64,000 nucleotides of DNA from Brachionus manjavacas (Eukaryota > Rotifera > Eurotatoria > Ploima > Brachionidae), in the NCBI GenBank assembly GCA_019054805.1, contig JAHQIY010000005.1, positions 851,501 through 915,500 on the forward strand. Reading direction: 5' to 3'. The position numbers and the translations under genes are program-made. The notes beneath the pieces were generated by a model. The model saw only the letters and a program-made list of their open reading frames with translations, made no database searches and had not been told where the DNA came from. Of the stretch, positions 1 through 11,793 are shown piece after piece (position 1 is the first letter of the stretch; every line of letters begins with the position of its first letter).

Positions 1-466
1 TTTTTATCTTGATTAATTTATTTCTAATATTTTTTAAGCACAATTTTTTTTTGTTTTTTATTAAATAAATTCCCTTAAAAAGAAAATGATAATTATGTGA
101 ATTGTTAAAAAAATCATGTTTCAATATTTACATTGAAAAATAAATTTAAACAAATAATTTTATTTTTTCCTAAATAAAAAATTTCAATACTTATAATTTT
201 TTTGTTTATTTTAATTCTATTCTTAAAATAAGTAAAAATCTTGATTTGTTTTTTTTTTAATTTTTGAAACAAGTCAAAGTCCTGACTTGTTATTTAAAAA
301 AAAAATATTTTCAAGTCCAAGTCATACTTTGATTTTCAAACGTTTTATTGATTAAAAATTATTGATTTGAGAATTAAATCTAATTGTACAATAATTGTTA
401 TTAAAATATAAAGTAAGAATTGTCAGACATGTCGTAAATTGCTTCAAAAATATAAATTATAAATTA
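1..466. other. AT-rich intergenic DNA with an AAGTC-type repeat block
   Basis: No open frame with coding character. Positions about 240-345 are rich in the words CAAGTC and GACTTG in both orientations, a pattern repeated at 1205-1290, 15055-15130, 44955-45445 and 63410-63560. The rest is simple A/T runs. Confidence 0.6.
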
Positions 467-1205
467 TTAACTAGTTATATGATTAAACAAGATAGAGACT
501 AGCTCTCGCGTTTTGGCTGTTGGAATCGTTGCGAAGTTTTCGAAGGAACTTCTGTAAGAAGCTGTTGTGATAAGCAGCCTTGTTTGCTTTTCTTGTTTGG
601 AAAAGCAAACAAGGCTGCTTATCACAACGTGCGTTAAAGCGAAGGTTGCGTGGTTGACATGACGTGATGGGATTGTTTGGGTCAGCCAGAATTCTATTGA
701 GTGTTTGTTCGCAGACATGGTCTATAAACTCGGCGATTGGGAGGAGTTTGTAGGAGCCTGCAGTCTGATCGTCGATTCCCATGATTCGCTATAAACGGGA
801 GTTGAAAGCGTTCATCTCACACTCAGCAGCAGCAGAGGTTGAAGTAAGCATTACGGCGCTGTAAGTGGCTGAGACAATATGCTCGGTATACACAAATGAG
901 CATCGGCGTAGACCAGCCATTGAGTTTAAGCTGCTTGAGCAAGAACTCGATAGGGCTGACAATTGAGCGTACACGTCTCCATTGGAGATCGAGGTCGAGC
1001 GAGTCAGAAAGCTCAAAGCCGAGATACTTATAGGACTTGACTGTCTCAAGTATTTGGCCGAGCAGATAAACAGTAGGAACACTTGAGCCGAGTACGCGCG
1101 GGGGATTAATGAAGATCACTTTGCACTTGCCCACGTTTAAGCGCATCTTATTATCAACACACCAGCGTTGAATGGCATCAACTATTTCTTGAGGGATGTT
1201 GCCAA
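467..1205 (-). pseudogene. LINE (non-LTR) reverse transcriptase fragment, broken
   Basis: Reading leftward from 1205, the minus strand encodes the end of a non-LTR reverse transcriptase. It opens with a piece reading NIPQEIVDAIQRWC, then NKMRLNVGKCK, which is the thumb-side K-x-K-V segment, then SYKYLGFELSDSLDLD, the typical YLG strand. The frame breaks near 880 and resumes in another frame, with a stop near 790, and then runs on to about 467 as EFIDHVCEQTLNRILADP. At least one frameshift and one stop make it dead. It is truncated at both ends: no endonuclease or FADD catalytic box is present. A perfect 28-bp inverted repeat sits inside its 3' part (564-628). It is flanked on both sides by AAGTC-type repeat blocks, so it may have inserted into such an element. 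Assignment to a LINE class is not attempted. Confidence 0.75.
564..628. repeat. Perfect 28-bp inverted repeat, 9-nt loop
   Basis: Positions 564-591 and 601-628 are exact reverse complements around the loop CTTGTTTGG. The hairpin lies inside the LINE reading frame. One arm looks like original LINE coding sequence and the other a locally inverted copy, as left by a template switch. Confidence 0.9.
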
Positions 1206-2165
1206 ATGTGTTTCACTTTGACTTGTTTTTAACTTGTTAAGACTTGAAATTAACTTTTTTACTTGTCCCGACTTTTATACAAGTCTGGTTGGAATAAAAA
1301 AAAATCTTATTTTTCTAAAAAATCATTCATTAAAGCTATTTGATTCAAATTTAAAATTTAAGAGCTTAATAGATGAGCAATAACCCTTTGCTAATTTTAA
1401 GATTGCTTCTTTTGAAAAATAGCATAAAAGGTAAAGCAAGATTCTCTTTAATTCTATTGCCATTTAAATTTTTAGCTGTAAAATTAAAACTTATCGAAAC
1501 CGTTTCAAGAGATATTCAAAGTTGTTTCATCTGCTAACATTTTAATTTCAAATTATTACATGAGAATGGTTAATTATTGACAAAAAAATAGTAATCTAAA
1601 AACAGAACCACCTAATATTAACATTGCAGGTTTAGACATTTCAAAATTTTTGAAACTATTTGAAAGGAGGCCTAAAGAAGTTTTATCAAATTGTAATAAT
1701 AAAGTTTTAAAAGTAACAAATTTGAGTCCATAACATCAAAAGCCTTTCTAAAGTCCACTAGCAATGAAATTTTTTTTCAAAGTAAAATAAAAAAAAAGGA
1801 TTTGGAACATACCTAAAAATGACACCTGTTCTTTAATTTCTGTCAAGTTATAGGTTTAATACTTTATTTTAAAGAGCAATAAAAAAACGACTAAAATAGG
1901 ACCTAAATCATTTCAGAAGAAGTGAGATTTTCTTTTAAAATGTCAAAATAGATACATGCCCAATATATATTTACTTTCAAAAACATTTAGTATTTTTTTT
2001 CCTCATGCCAAAATTATTCAAAACTATCTAATGTAATTTTTAATTTGCAGAATCACTGCATAAAAAAATTAAAAAATTAAATCCAAAAAAAATTTGCATG
2101 CTTTCTTTCCATTTAAAATTTTTTAATTTTTTTCTCAACAAACAAAATTCATAAATGTGCAAGAA
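1206..2165. other. Intergenic, AAGTC repeat block then AT-rich sequence
   Basis: 1206-1290 repeats GACTTG/CAAGTC words. From about 1291 to 2165 there are only short A/T-rich stretches and no convincing exon. The promoter of CDC45 must lie here, but no clear element can be named. Confidence 0.5.
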
Positions 2166-4137
2166 ATGGTTTTTATAAAAGATGCCAAAAAAGAATTCCT
2201 TGACCAAATAATTAATAAAGTAATCAGAAAAGTTTTGCCTTAAACATTTCTCAAAAACTCATTAACCCTATTAGAGAGTGCTTGTTTTTGTCCATCTAGA
2301 CATCGATGCCTTATGCTCTTGGAAAATTTTACAAGTAAATTTCTAAAAATTAAAAATCAAATTGAGTTTTTGCCATTGAAGCACTTGTTGCACTGCGAAC
2401 ACATTTTGTACTCTGTGATTCCGATCCGAAACAAACAAGCTCTTGAGGACGCCTACAGCCAGCACAAACAGGTCGCAGATAACATAATCCTGATCAATTG
2501 TGGGGCCACATTGGACTTGGTCGAGATACTGCAGCCACCTGAAGAAACTGTTTTTTTCCTCATAGACAGCTTGAGGCCTCTAGAAGTGCGCAATGTTTAT
2601 AACGGAGTGCAGATAAAAATTATAGTGCTGCAAGGTGAACTTGGGGTCGAGCAGAAACTAGTGCCCGAATTCGAGGAGATATTCGACGAAGAAGAGGAAG
2701 AGGAGGAAAATGATGAAGAAAATGATGAGGAAAATTCGGATGACGAAGAATCCGGCAGAGGCAGGTCAAAACGCAAGCGCTTTGATCCCGAGTTTTTGGA
2801 AAAAATGCACGCCAAACGAGAATGGGAAAGCAAAAGAAGCAAAATTTTGTTCGAATACTACAAGTATACTTATCACAGATGCGCATCAAGCATGGTCTTG
2901 TTTGATCTGGCATGGAAAAGTGCCAAAGATAACAATGACCTGCTTTGGTGGTCGATAATCGGTCTCACCGAGCAATTAATCAATTGCAAAATAGATCGGG
3001 ACATTTACACCAGATACATAGTCGATTTAAACTCTCATGTCCTAAGACACAACCATAGGCCAGCGGCTAACGCGCTGGGAACTTCAAGCTCCAACTCGGT
3101 GCAGGACGATGTCTCAATAAATTGTCTGAAAATTTCCTATCTAGATGACTTGAACATGGTGCTACTGAGACATTGGTCCATACTAGAGAGCATTTACCAT
3201 TCAATCGACTTGGCTTGTTTGTTCAAAATGTGGACTAATAAGGGAAAGAAAAAGCTTAATGAATTTCTGGCAGATCTTGGTCTACCTTTGAATGAGTGCA
3301 AGCAGAAATTTGCTTACATGGACAGTTCTTATAAAAATGATTTTAGAATGCTGGTCGCCTCTGAGAACATAAAAGAAAAGTACCGCTATGACGAAACTTT
3401 TATCTATCTGTCAACTTTTATAGCTAGTTTTGGCTACACGAATAAGCTAACTGCCTTTGACATGGCCTATGCCGTCGAGGCACTGTTGGAAAATGTGGAT
3501 GACGAAAAAAATTTATCTGATAAATTTATTGAAGCTTTGAATTGCTTGAATAGAGACAACTTAAAGACTCTTGAGTGTGGCATCGACACGGCCAAAAACC
3601 ATCTGAAAAAAATTTTTCAACAAATTCAAAATTTTATTGATATGAATCAAATAGTGGCGTCAGGACCATTTTTACAGGTTTTTCTTGACGAAGGCTCCGC
3701 TGAGAATAAATACTTTGCCCAATTTTTCACCTCTAAAAAACTTGCCAGATATGCTCTTCAATCCTATTTGGCTTTGACCAAAGGCAAAAAAGTCAGAAAC
3801 ATGCCATTGATTATATGTATTCCTTTGAATGAAAATGAAACTCTAATAGCTGGTGTTCCGCCCTACAGGTCATCTAATAATACTGAAAAGTAATTTTTTA
3901 AAAATGTCCTCCTTTTATTAAACTCAATTAATTTTTTTAGTTGTTTTGGTCTCGCTTTTGACGAGGCGGCAGAGAAAACAAAATCAAGAGTTAATTTTAG
4001 TTATTTCGATACTTCTAGTAGGTTTTGTTAAAATTTCTTTTATATTTTTTTTCTAAACTATTTCACTCTTAGTAATTGAGATAAATAATGAAGATAGGAG
4101 TAAGTTTTTGGACGCTTTGGTAGCAGTAATGCAATAA
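2166..4137 (+). CDS. CDC45: CDC45, replicative helicase (CMG) subunit
   Basis: CDC45 joins MCM2-7 and GINS to form the CMG helicase at nuclear replication forks. Exons: 2166-2219, 2275-2334, 2382-3889, 3941-4017, 4073-4137, which sum to 588 codons (587 residues; human is about 566). The start is the ATG at 2166 (MVFIKDAKKEFLDQ), which aligns with the family N-terminus. The in-frame ATG at 2313 belongs to another frame of exon 2 and is not the start. Exon 2 carries RVLVFVHLDIDALCSWKILQ, the family DHH-like DxDALC segment. Further family blocks are LINCG, EILQP, an acidic linker (residues about 138-160) and LWWSIIGLT. The last exons give NCFGLAFDEAAEKTKS and EDRSKFLDALV, the conserved C-terminus. 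All four introns are 47 to 55 bp except the one inside the C-terminus, which is also short. Convergent with MGRN1 downstream. Confidence 0.96.
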
Positions 4138-6575
4138 AAAAATTGTAAAACATTCAATGAGTTTTAGAAGAAAATTTTAATTGTAAATTTTTTATATTAT
4201 ATTCCTTTTGAGGTTATTAACTTCATGATTTCATTTTTTTCTTCTTCTTTTTTTTTTGAAATTTGAAATACATTAGAAAATAAAATTTTATTTTTTTATA
4301 AAAAAAATAATTTTTACTTAAAAATTTGTATTTAAAGTAAATTCAGAAGCGATCTGTTTTGTAGCTATTGCAATAACTCTTTATTTTAATCAAAAATCGT
4401 TTTTGGCTTAAAATTTTTAGATTAATCAAAACACATGTTCTCTTGTTACCTTATATTCAATTAATAAAATCACATACATTTAATACTTTAAAAGATAATA
4501 TTAAAAAATTGCCTTTGTTTGAATAATTGCCAAAATATTCTACTTCTTTATAATATAAAAGGCTCTTGATAATTTTGACTCTTCAAGTGCCTTAAAAATC
4601 TTTAAAAAATAATTTAAGTAACGTAAAAAATCAAGCTTAAATTTAAAAAAAAAATTGCGAAGCTAATCGGAAAACTTAGTTAAATTTATCTTGAAACAAA
4701 TCTTTCTAAGACTTGAAATATTGAAAAAGGAATCAAAAAATTCAATTCAACAAAAGAAAAAATTATTTTAGGGTTTTAAATATTGCTAGTCTAATGATTA
4801 TAATATAATACTTCTTCTATTGAAAATGTGAATCTCCAGTTTTTTTGGATTAATTTTTCCAAAAAAAGAAAAATTATGCCATTTTACGTAAAATTTGGTA
4901 AAAAATATTCAAAAAAAGCCGAAATTTTGCCCATTTTTTGTTTCTTTGTATCCAGTCCCAAGTAACCCCCTGACCCCAAGTGAGATATACAAATTCTGAA
5001 ACTAGAGAAAATTCTGAATTTTTATAGGTTTTTATTTTTTTTATTTTCTCTTTTATTTCTCTTAAAAAAGTGTTCAAAATGAGGCATTTTTTGAAAAATT
5101 GAAAAAAATAAAGTTTTTTGAAGTTTTTAATCAAAATGTGTATAAGTCTTACTTTTGAAAAAAAAATATGACAATTGAAAATTTGAAAAAAAATAATAAA
5201 ATTTTTTTTATCCTTCATTTTTGCTAACTCAAATACTTAATTATGCCAAAAAAGAACAAAAAACAGCTTAATCGCATCAAAAATTTCGGTTCTTACGGGC
5301 AACTTAAAACTCCTTACCAGAACCTACAGCCTCAGAAGTTGAAACGAATACACAATCAATTTGATTATGAAATTTAATAATATTTCTTTTTTTTTAACAG
5401 GCTACAAAATTGTACCTGTTAAAAAAAGACTTTTACCAAATTTAATGTAAAATTACGTTATTTTTATTTTTTCGAAAAATTAATCAAATAAAATTGGAAA
5501 TTCAAATTTTCAATAGAAAAATTTAAAAAAGAGCCAAAATCCAGCATTTCTTTGGAATTTTTGAAAATCTGTAATTTTACGTAGATTATCGTCAAATCCT
5601 CTTAAAAACCGTATTTTAAATTTTTTTTTAAATAAATAAATAAATAAAAAAGAATAGGGAATATTGATTAAAGTTAGTGAAATAAAATTATTGAAAATCT
5701 TTGGCCTAAAGATTTTTTTTCGGATCAAGATGTTGATGAAACTTGTAAATGTTTGTAATCAGCTATTTTTTAATTTTTCACCAAAATTTGCTAATATTAA
5801 TGAATTTTCATAGCTGATATTTTTAATCAAAAAACTAATAGTAAAAATAAAATAAGTTACTATTACATTTATTATTTATTTTAATTTTTTTTAAAATAAT
5901 TACATAATAAAATTTAAAAAAATTCAAAATGATCGATTTCGGAATCGGCAATATATTAGATTCAAACATATTTACTCATATATACAAAAGATGAGTATGT
6001 TTAACCAAAAAAAATTATAACTCAGAATCAAACCATGGAACTTTATTAAGTTCTTTTATAGACTTAAATTCAGTTGATTAAATTTTTATCTTTTCTTTAA
6101 TTAAAAAATGCAATCAAATGAAAATTTGAAAGTATTTATTTTAAAATTTAAAAAAAGAAACTTAAATATATTTTTGATGGGGTAGTTTTTAATTTTTAAC
6201 AAATTTAAAATTTGACCTTTTAAACATTGTCTAATAAAAAAAGTTAAAATTAATAATTTATAAATTTCCGAAGATTTAGACTATTTTTTTTTTGAAATTT
6301 TTTGAAAAATGCTAAAAAATTTTCTTAATTTAGTTATCAAAAATTTGATTTAAATTTTCTAATTTTCTTTTTGTATAAAATTCAAAACAAAAATAGCATT
6401 TTAAAATTGTATTTTTTTAAATTTGGAAAAAAAATGAGGTATTCTAGTGTTAAAATTGAAGTAGAAAATAGATTTAGTTCTATTTTAAAATTTTATATAA
6501 AAAAATTAAATTGTAAAAAAGCCTAATACAATGTTAATTAAAAATTGATTAATAAAAAACTCATTTGTAAAAAAC
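4138..6575. other. AT-rich spacer between convergent CDC45 and MGRN1
   Basis: Long A/T runs with no repeat family recognised. It contains one small unexplained frame (5243-5377) and a 12-bp inverted repeat, TTTTTTAACAGG / CCTGTTAAAAAA, near 5390-5430. The 3' untranslated regions of both flanking genes should lie here. Confidence 0.5.
5243..5377 (+). CDS. Small basic ORF, 44 aa, unknown
   Basis: ATG at 5243 to TAA at 5377 gives a 44-residue lysine/glutamine-rich peptide starting MPKKNKKQLNRIKNFGSYG. Its base composition is clearly less A/T-monotonous than the flanks, which is why it stands out. I do not recognise it. It could be a short gene, a transposon remnant or chance. No splice partners are evident. 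Confidence 0.25.
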   Translation: MPKKNKKQLNRIKNFGSYGQLKTPYQNLQPQKLKRIHNQFDYEI

Positions 6576-9500
6576 TTAAATGTTAGATGTAAAATTATTT
6601 GTTATGGTATCTCGTTGAGAATTTTGATTTTGAACGCAACTAAAAGAAGTTGTACCTTGGGTTTTTTTGTTCATCAAATTTTCACTCATTCTCAGATCTA
6701 CATGAGATCTTGATATCTTTTTTTTTTGATTCATCACACTTCCATTACCAGGTCCTACATTTACAGACAAAGATTTTTTGGCATCTCTATTATTCATTGA
6801 ATTTAGCACATTATTCAAATCAATTTCCGATACATTTCCGCCAAAAGTGTTCTCACATTCATTGACACACTTTAATACAATTTCCTCAACTTGATCACTT
6901 ACTTTCTTAATATTTTTAACCTTGGTCTTTTTCGATGGTAAATCATCATCGCTCCTATAAACATCAAACAAATTTACTTTGTCATAGTGTTCACTGATTT
7001 TTTTCTTTCGATTTTTGTGTTTTTTAGATATCGAATTTTCACATTTTACCTGAAAGTCTTTTATTTCGGGCTCAACAATTTTGTTGTTCTCTATCTGAAT
7101 AACAACTGTCGAGTCTTTTGGACTATTCAAGTCTTTCATGGTCAAAATGGGCAAATTTTCTGACAAGTTATTCTGATTGCATTTTCTCTTTCTGTAAAGT
7201 TTTATTTGAACCAAGGCTATAAATGGTATGCGACAAATTGGACAATTGTTTGACTGAACTCTCAGATTAAAGGCACACAATTTGCATAGACACAAATGTC
7301 TGCATGGCAAGATAAGTGTGTCTCGAACTTCACACATACAAATCACACATTCAATGCCTTTCAGTTCTTGCTCTTGATCGCTGGGTTTCGAATCTGATGA
7401 AGTGGAAATGGTGTCCTGAGATTCATTGCTGATAGAAGGACTCAAGTTTTCGTCAGTAGGTTTCTTTTCAATTCCGTAGATCTCTTGTAATGAATAAACA
7501 ATGCCATCAATGTACTGCTTTTGCTTTATGGCCTTGATTTGATAGTTAAATACCATTTGGGATATGCAGCCGACACTTAAGGCTTTGGCACCGAGATTTT
7601 TATCAATCCTGTCTGGTACTGTAGTAAGCTCGGTTTGGTTAGATATGGGAGATGCAAGTTGTAGGGACTCTGTGTTGGGATTTAGTGTAGTTTGGAATTT
7701 GTCTAAATAGGCCAGAGTAACGTGAGAATGCTTGTTACGGTAAGAATCGTCCATGGGAATGCATTCGATAACCACTGGAAAGTACCCTGTGTGCAAATTA
7801 AAGTTCCACTAGAAAAGAAGTTCAATTATTTGATAAAATAAAATTTAATATGAAAAAAATTTTTATCAGGAATTCCAACTTAATATCAACCCTTTTAGAT
7901 TTTTTGATTTTTTTGAACAAAATTTAGCATTTTTAACTTTTAGATTCGATAAAAATGTATTTTAAAATTTTCGGGAAAATTTGGGTCCTGGTTCGGTGGT
8001 CAACAAATCGATGATCAGATCAGAAAAACAATATTTTTGATCACATAAAATTTAGTATGTTGATCATAGAATTCAACCATGATAAAGAAAAGATGACACT
8101 TAATTATTATTTTTGTAAAATATTTAAAGTTGTCTTGATTCAAAGTAGTTTTTTCAAGCTGAAAATCTAAAATTTTTCAAAAATTAACTAAAATTGGCTT
8201 ATTTAAGAATGCATTAAAATCAATCTTTGATGATTCTTTTTTTTTATTAGTTCAAAAAGCTGACAAGAATAACTTTGGCTGTCATTAGATCTAGGGCTGC
8301 TGAATTGATCATGTCAAAAAATTATTACCTGGGTCTGGAAGAAAACAGCTTTTTAAAGGGTTAGTTATTTTTTAGGGTGCTGGGTAAATCATTTTTTTAT
8401 GAAAAAAAAAAGAAATTTAGGGTTTCAAAGGACGGAGCATAAGAATTTCAAGTCAATAATAAGAAATTTAGGTGAATTTTGAATTTAAAGAATTTAAAAT
8501 TTTTTTTTTATCTAAAAATTTTCTGAATGCTTTTGATATAATTATTTAAATTGATATAATTATTTTTTATCAAATAAACTCGACTTAAAACTAAATAAAA
8601 TGTCAACCAAGTTAAATTAAATACCTTGTTGTTAATTTTTTTCAAAAAACAATGTAATCAATAACGTTTTCTTCTATAAATTAATAAATTTTTATGTAGA
8701 ATTTTTTTTCTATTTTTAGTATAATAGTTTTTAATAAATTTAAATAAATGAAGTGTTAATCAGTATCTTGAGGCATGGGCACTAGCCTGTTGATTAACCT
8801 TGGAATTTTGGAACACTTACGATCAAATTTCTAGATAGGCCAAAAGAAGTAAATTTTTTGTTGCTAAAAGGTCTCATATTTTATTTTAAAAATAAACTTT
8901 TAGATTTAGATTTTACTCTGAAAAAATAACTAAATTAAATAATGAAACCTAAAAAATTTTAAATGCACATGAAAATCCCTATAAATAAATTGAAATTTTT
9001 TACCAATTTAATTCCGTAATTATAATAATTTTTAATATTGTAAAAATAAAATGAGTTAAGCTTTAAATAGATTTTAAAATAACTACTTACTGAACTTTTC
9101 GGAAAATCTGAAGGAATAAAGTAGAGCTCGGGCTGTTTAAATGTGACATTGGAACCTTTTTTATAAATGATCGGCTTTTGACCACTTGCCGAAGAGTTGG
9201 CGCAAATACATTTCTTGGCATATTTTAGACAAGAGCATGAATAGACCAGCTTACAGTCTGAACTATGGGAGTCCAGGAATTTTTCGGTTGCAAAAAAATG
9301 AATTTTTATTTCAACATCACAATCACAATCAAACACAAATTCAATTGAGTATTTTTGGCTATTTTGGCTCGCTGAATTTGCTTTTAGCTCAGAATTGAGC
9401 GTTGGTGCCGACTCGTAGCAAACCGAATCGCTTAATCTAAAATCCTATGTTTAAAATTTATCTTACATAAAAATAAAATTTAATTTCTCACTTGATCAAT

Positions 9501-9983
9501 TTTAAAGTATCTTTTCTTATATTGACCAAACTCTGGATGTAATCACTTGGTGTATCCAAAGGCTTTATACCGTATGGAAACTACAAGACAAACAAATTGA
9601 TTGATGTAAGTTGAAAAAGAAAATATTACATTGACTGGCCTGTGGGCCAAAATGAAGCCTAGGTCTAGTTGGTCTCCGAAAAGAAATGTTTGATTTTGGT
9701 CAATTAGATTTTTGAATTTGCGACCGGCCATGAAGTAATTGGAAGCAAAATGAATGCTCTGAAAATCATCAAGTCCTGTGGTATTTTTTGATATGAATCT
9801 CAAGCCATTTGAGCGATTGGTGTGAGTTGATAAAAGTTGATTGATAAGATTTAATCGTGAGTTTGCGTGACTGTGGCTTATTTCTTGAGATTCGTAATTT
9901 GTCTGGTCATTTTGTGCGCCAGGACCAATTCCTGGAATCCAATTGATGGCAAAGCTGCGAGCTGTACTTAGTATAACACCCAT
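6576..9983 (-). CDS. MGRN1: MGRN1/RNF157-type RING E3 ubiquitin ligase
   Basis: Exons on the minus strand: 9983-9630, 9580-9492, 9436-9091 and 7808-6576, summing to 674 codons (673 residues). The protein starts MGVILSTARS, like the MGSxxS myristoylatable start of MGRN1/RNF157. It follows with NYFMAGRKF and FLFGDQLDLGF (family: SHFFMGGEKF and YLFGENMDLNF). Then come the MAPL/MGRN1-type beta domain, GYFPVVIE, and KQKQYIDGIVYSLQEIYGIE directly before the RING. The RING (about residues 417-457) reads CVICMCEVRDTLILPCRHLC and ends NNCPICRIPF, so all zinc ligands are present. The C-terminal tail is long, polar and lysine-rich and does not align with vertebrates. In mammals MGRN1 regulates endosomal traffic and melanocortin-receptor signalling. 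The last intron (7809-9090) is 1.3 kb and carries a dispersed repeat copy at 8743-8815. Confidence 0.94.
8743..8815 (+). repeat. Dispersed repeat copy (AATAAATGAAGTGTTAATC)
   Basis: This stretch shares AATAAATGAAGTGTTAATC and GGGCACTAGCCTGTTGATT with the opposite-strand sequence at 14955-14890. It lies in the last intron of the MGRN1 gene. The full unit and its ends are not defined. Confidence 0.6.
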
Positions 9984-11793
9984 TTTATGAATAAATTATA
10001 AAAAAAATAAATTCATAAAATTCAAATTATTTTGGATTATAGTTGTTAATTTTCAAGCATAATTTTTCTATTTTAGTTAGACTTTTAATCTTTTTTATTT
10101 TATTTTTAGTGATGAACTTCTCTCGAAATTTTTAAATAACTAAGGCTTAAAAGTTGTCTTGATAAGTTTGAAAAAATTAAATTATACCTTTTAACAATAA
10201 ATCCAGATTGATTTAACAGCATAGTCAGTATTTTAAAATTATTTATTAATGTTTGAAAATTTTACTTGAAAAAAATGATCCTTCATTGCTTTTTTTCACA
10301 GCTTGTATTTGATTCTCAGTTTTTTTTGTTTCTTGACAGAGTGGACAGTAATAATGTATTGAGTCCTCGATTGTTTTCGATGTAACTATTTATTAGTTTA
10401 AACTTAATTGTAACCATTGATCCATTTTTTAAGCACAATTCTCGGTGAACTGAGTCAAAATACTGTTGCAAAAAAGCTTAAGATATTCTTGATTTTTAAG
10501 GTTTTTTATTTTCTTTAAATAAACAATCTTAATTAGAAAATATTTTAAAATAATCAATTAATTGTCAAAATGTTTCCAATTGAAATGAATTGGATAGTAT
10601 CTTGTACGTATATTATATCATATTCTTACTACAAAAGACTTTTTACAAAAGTATGTAAAACTTACTGACCATTTAAATATAAACCAACAGATAATAATTT
10701 ATTAGAATTTGCGGGCCTTTTGTTTAATACACTGAGTATTTTACAAATAAAATACTAACCACATTAAGATTCCAAGGAAAATGCAAGTTTCTATATTTAT
10801 CTAATTCTAAAATACGATGAAATTTGAATTTGCTTGTAGATGGTTTTTATTAAAAATTATTTGGTAAAATTTTAGTAAGCCTATGCATTTTTCATTTAGA
10901 ATTTTTTTTTTAATTTAATTAATCAAAATCTTAATTTAAAATACTTTATTTAAAAAAATTAAATTCAATTTTAACGAAATTATTCTGTAAAATCGACATA
11001 GGGTTTTAAAAAAATTGCTGGTGCCATTTTCCAATTTTTGATTAGTCGACATAATTAAAATCTAAATTTTTTGAACGATATTATTTCAAAACAAGATTTT
11101 GCATTTGAAAAAATTAAATTTAAAGAATTATGTGCTAGAAGCATTTTAAGACTAAAGTAAATTCCTTTTGACAAAATAAAAAAATAATTTTATTTTTTTT
11201 TCTAATAAACAATGCGATTTTATTTGCTTTATCTTACTTATCTATTTAAAATTTTTTATAATTCCGAATCATTTCTCTATAATAAACAGTACAGTTTTTC
11301 CAATTATTAAGCACTAATAAATAATAGTAATATTTTAAAAAATACCAAATAAATTTTTAATAATTTAATACCAAAAAATTTATCAATCTAGAAAGAAATC
11401 TCATTTTTCAAAAAAATATAATTTATTTAATTTTTCGTATTTCTGTTTTGAGTTTCAAAGGTAATTGAAATAAAGGATCAAATATGAAAATTTGATTAAG
11501 TAAATACATTAATCTATTCTCTATGTAAGAACAAACAGAAAAAAATTCAATTTATTTTAGTATCTTTTTTAGCAATTTAAATCAAGAAATTTAATAGAAT
11601 TATAAATGAAAGAATTAAAAATTCTTTTTATTGTAGATTTTAAAATTGTTAAAATTGTTAATATATTAATTTAAGCAAAATCGATTTAAGACCTTAAAAA
11701 AAAATCGTAAAATTTCCTAATTCAAATAAAAATCAATGAAAAAATTTTAAAAAAAATTTATTAATGTTTTTACTTTTAAAAATAGAAAAATCG
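9984..11793. other. Divergent intergenic region MGRN1 / MIB1-like
   Basis: 1.8 kb of AT-rich DNA between two genes transcribed away from each other, so it should hold both promoters. No exon, repeat family or named promoter element could be recognised. Confidence 0.5.

Noticed and set aside
2597-2958. Open frames on both strands across the CDC45 acidic region
   Set aside because: They overlap conserved CDC45 coding sequence and arise from the GA-rich Glu/Asp codons read in other frames.
4874-5728. Minus-strand frames of 114 and 72 aa
   Set aside because: Phe/Lys/Ile-rich translations of A/T runs with no domain or splice context.
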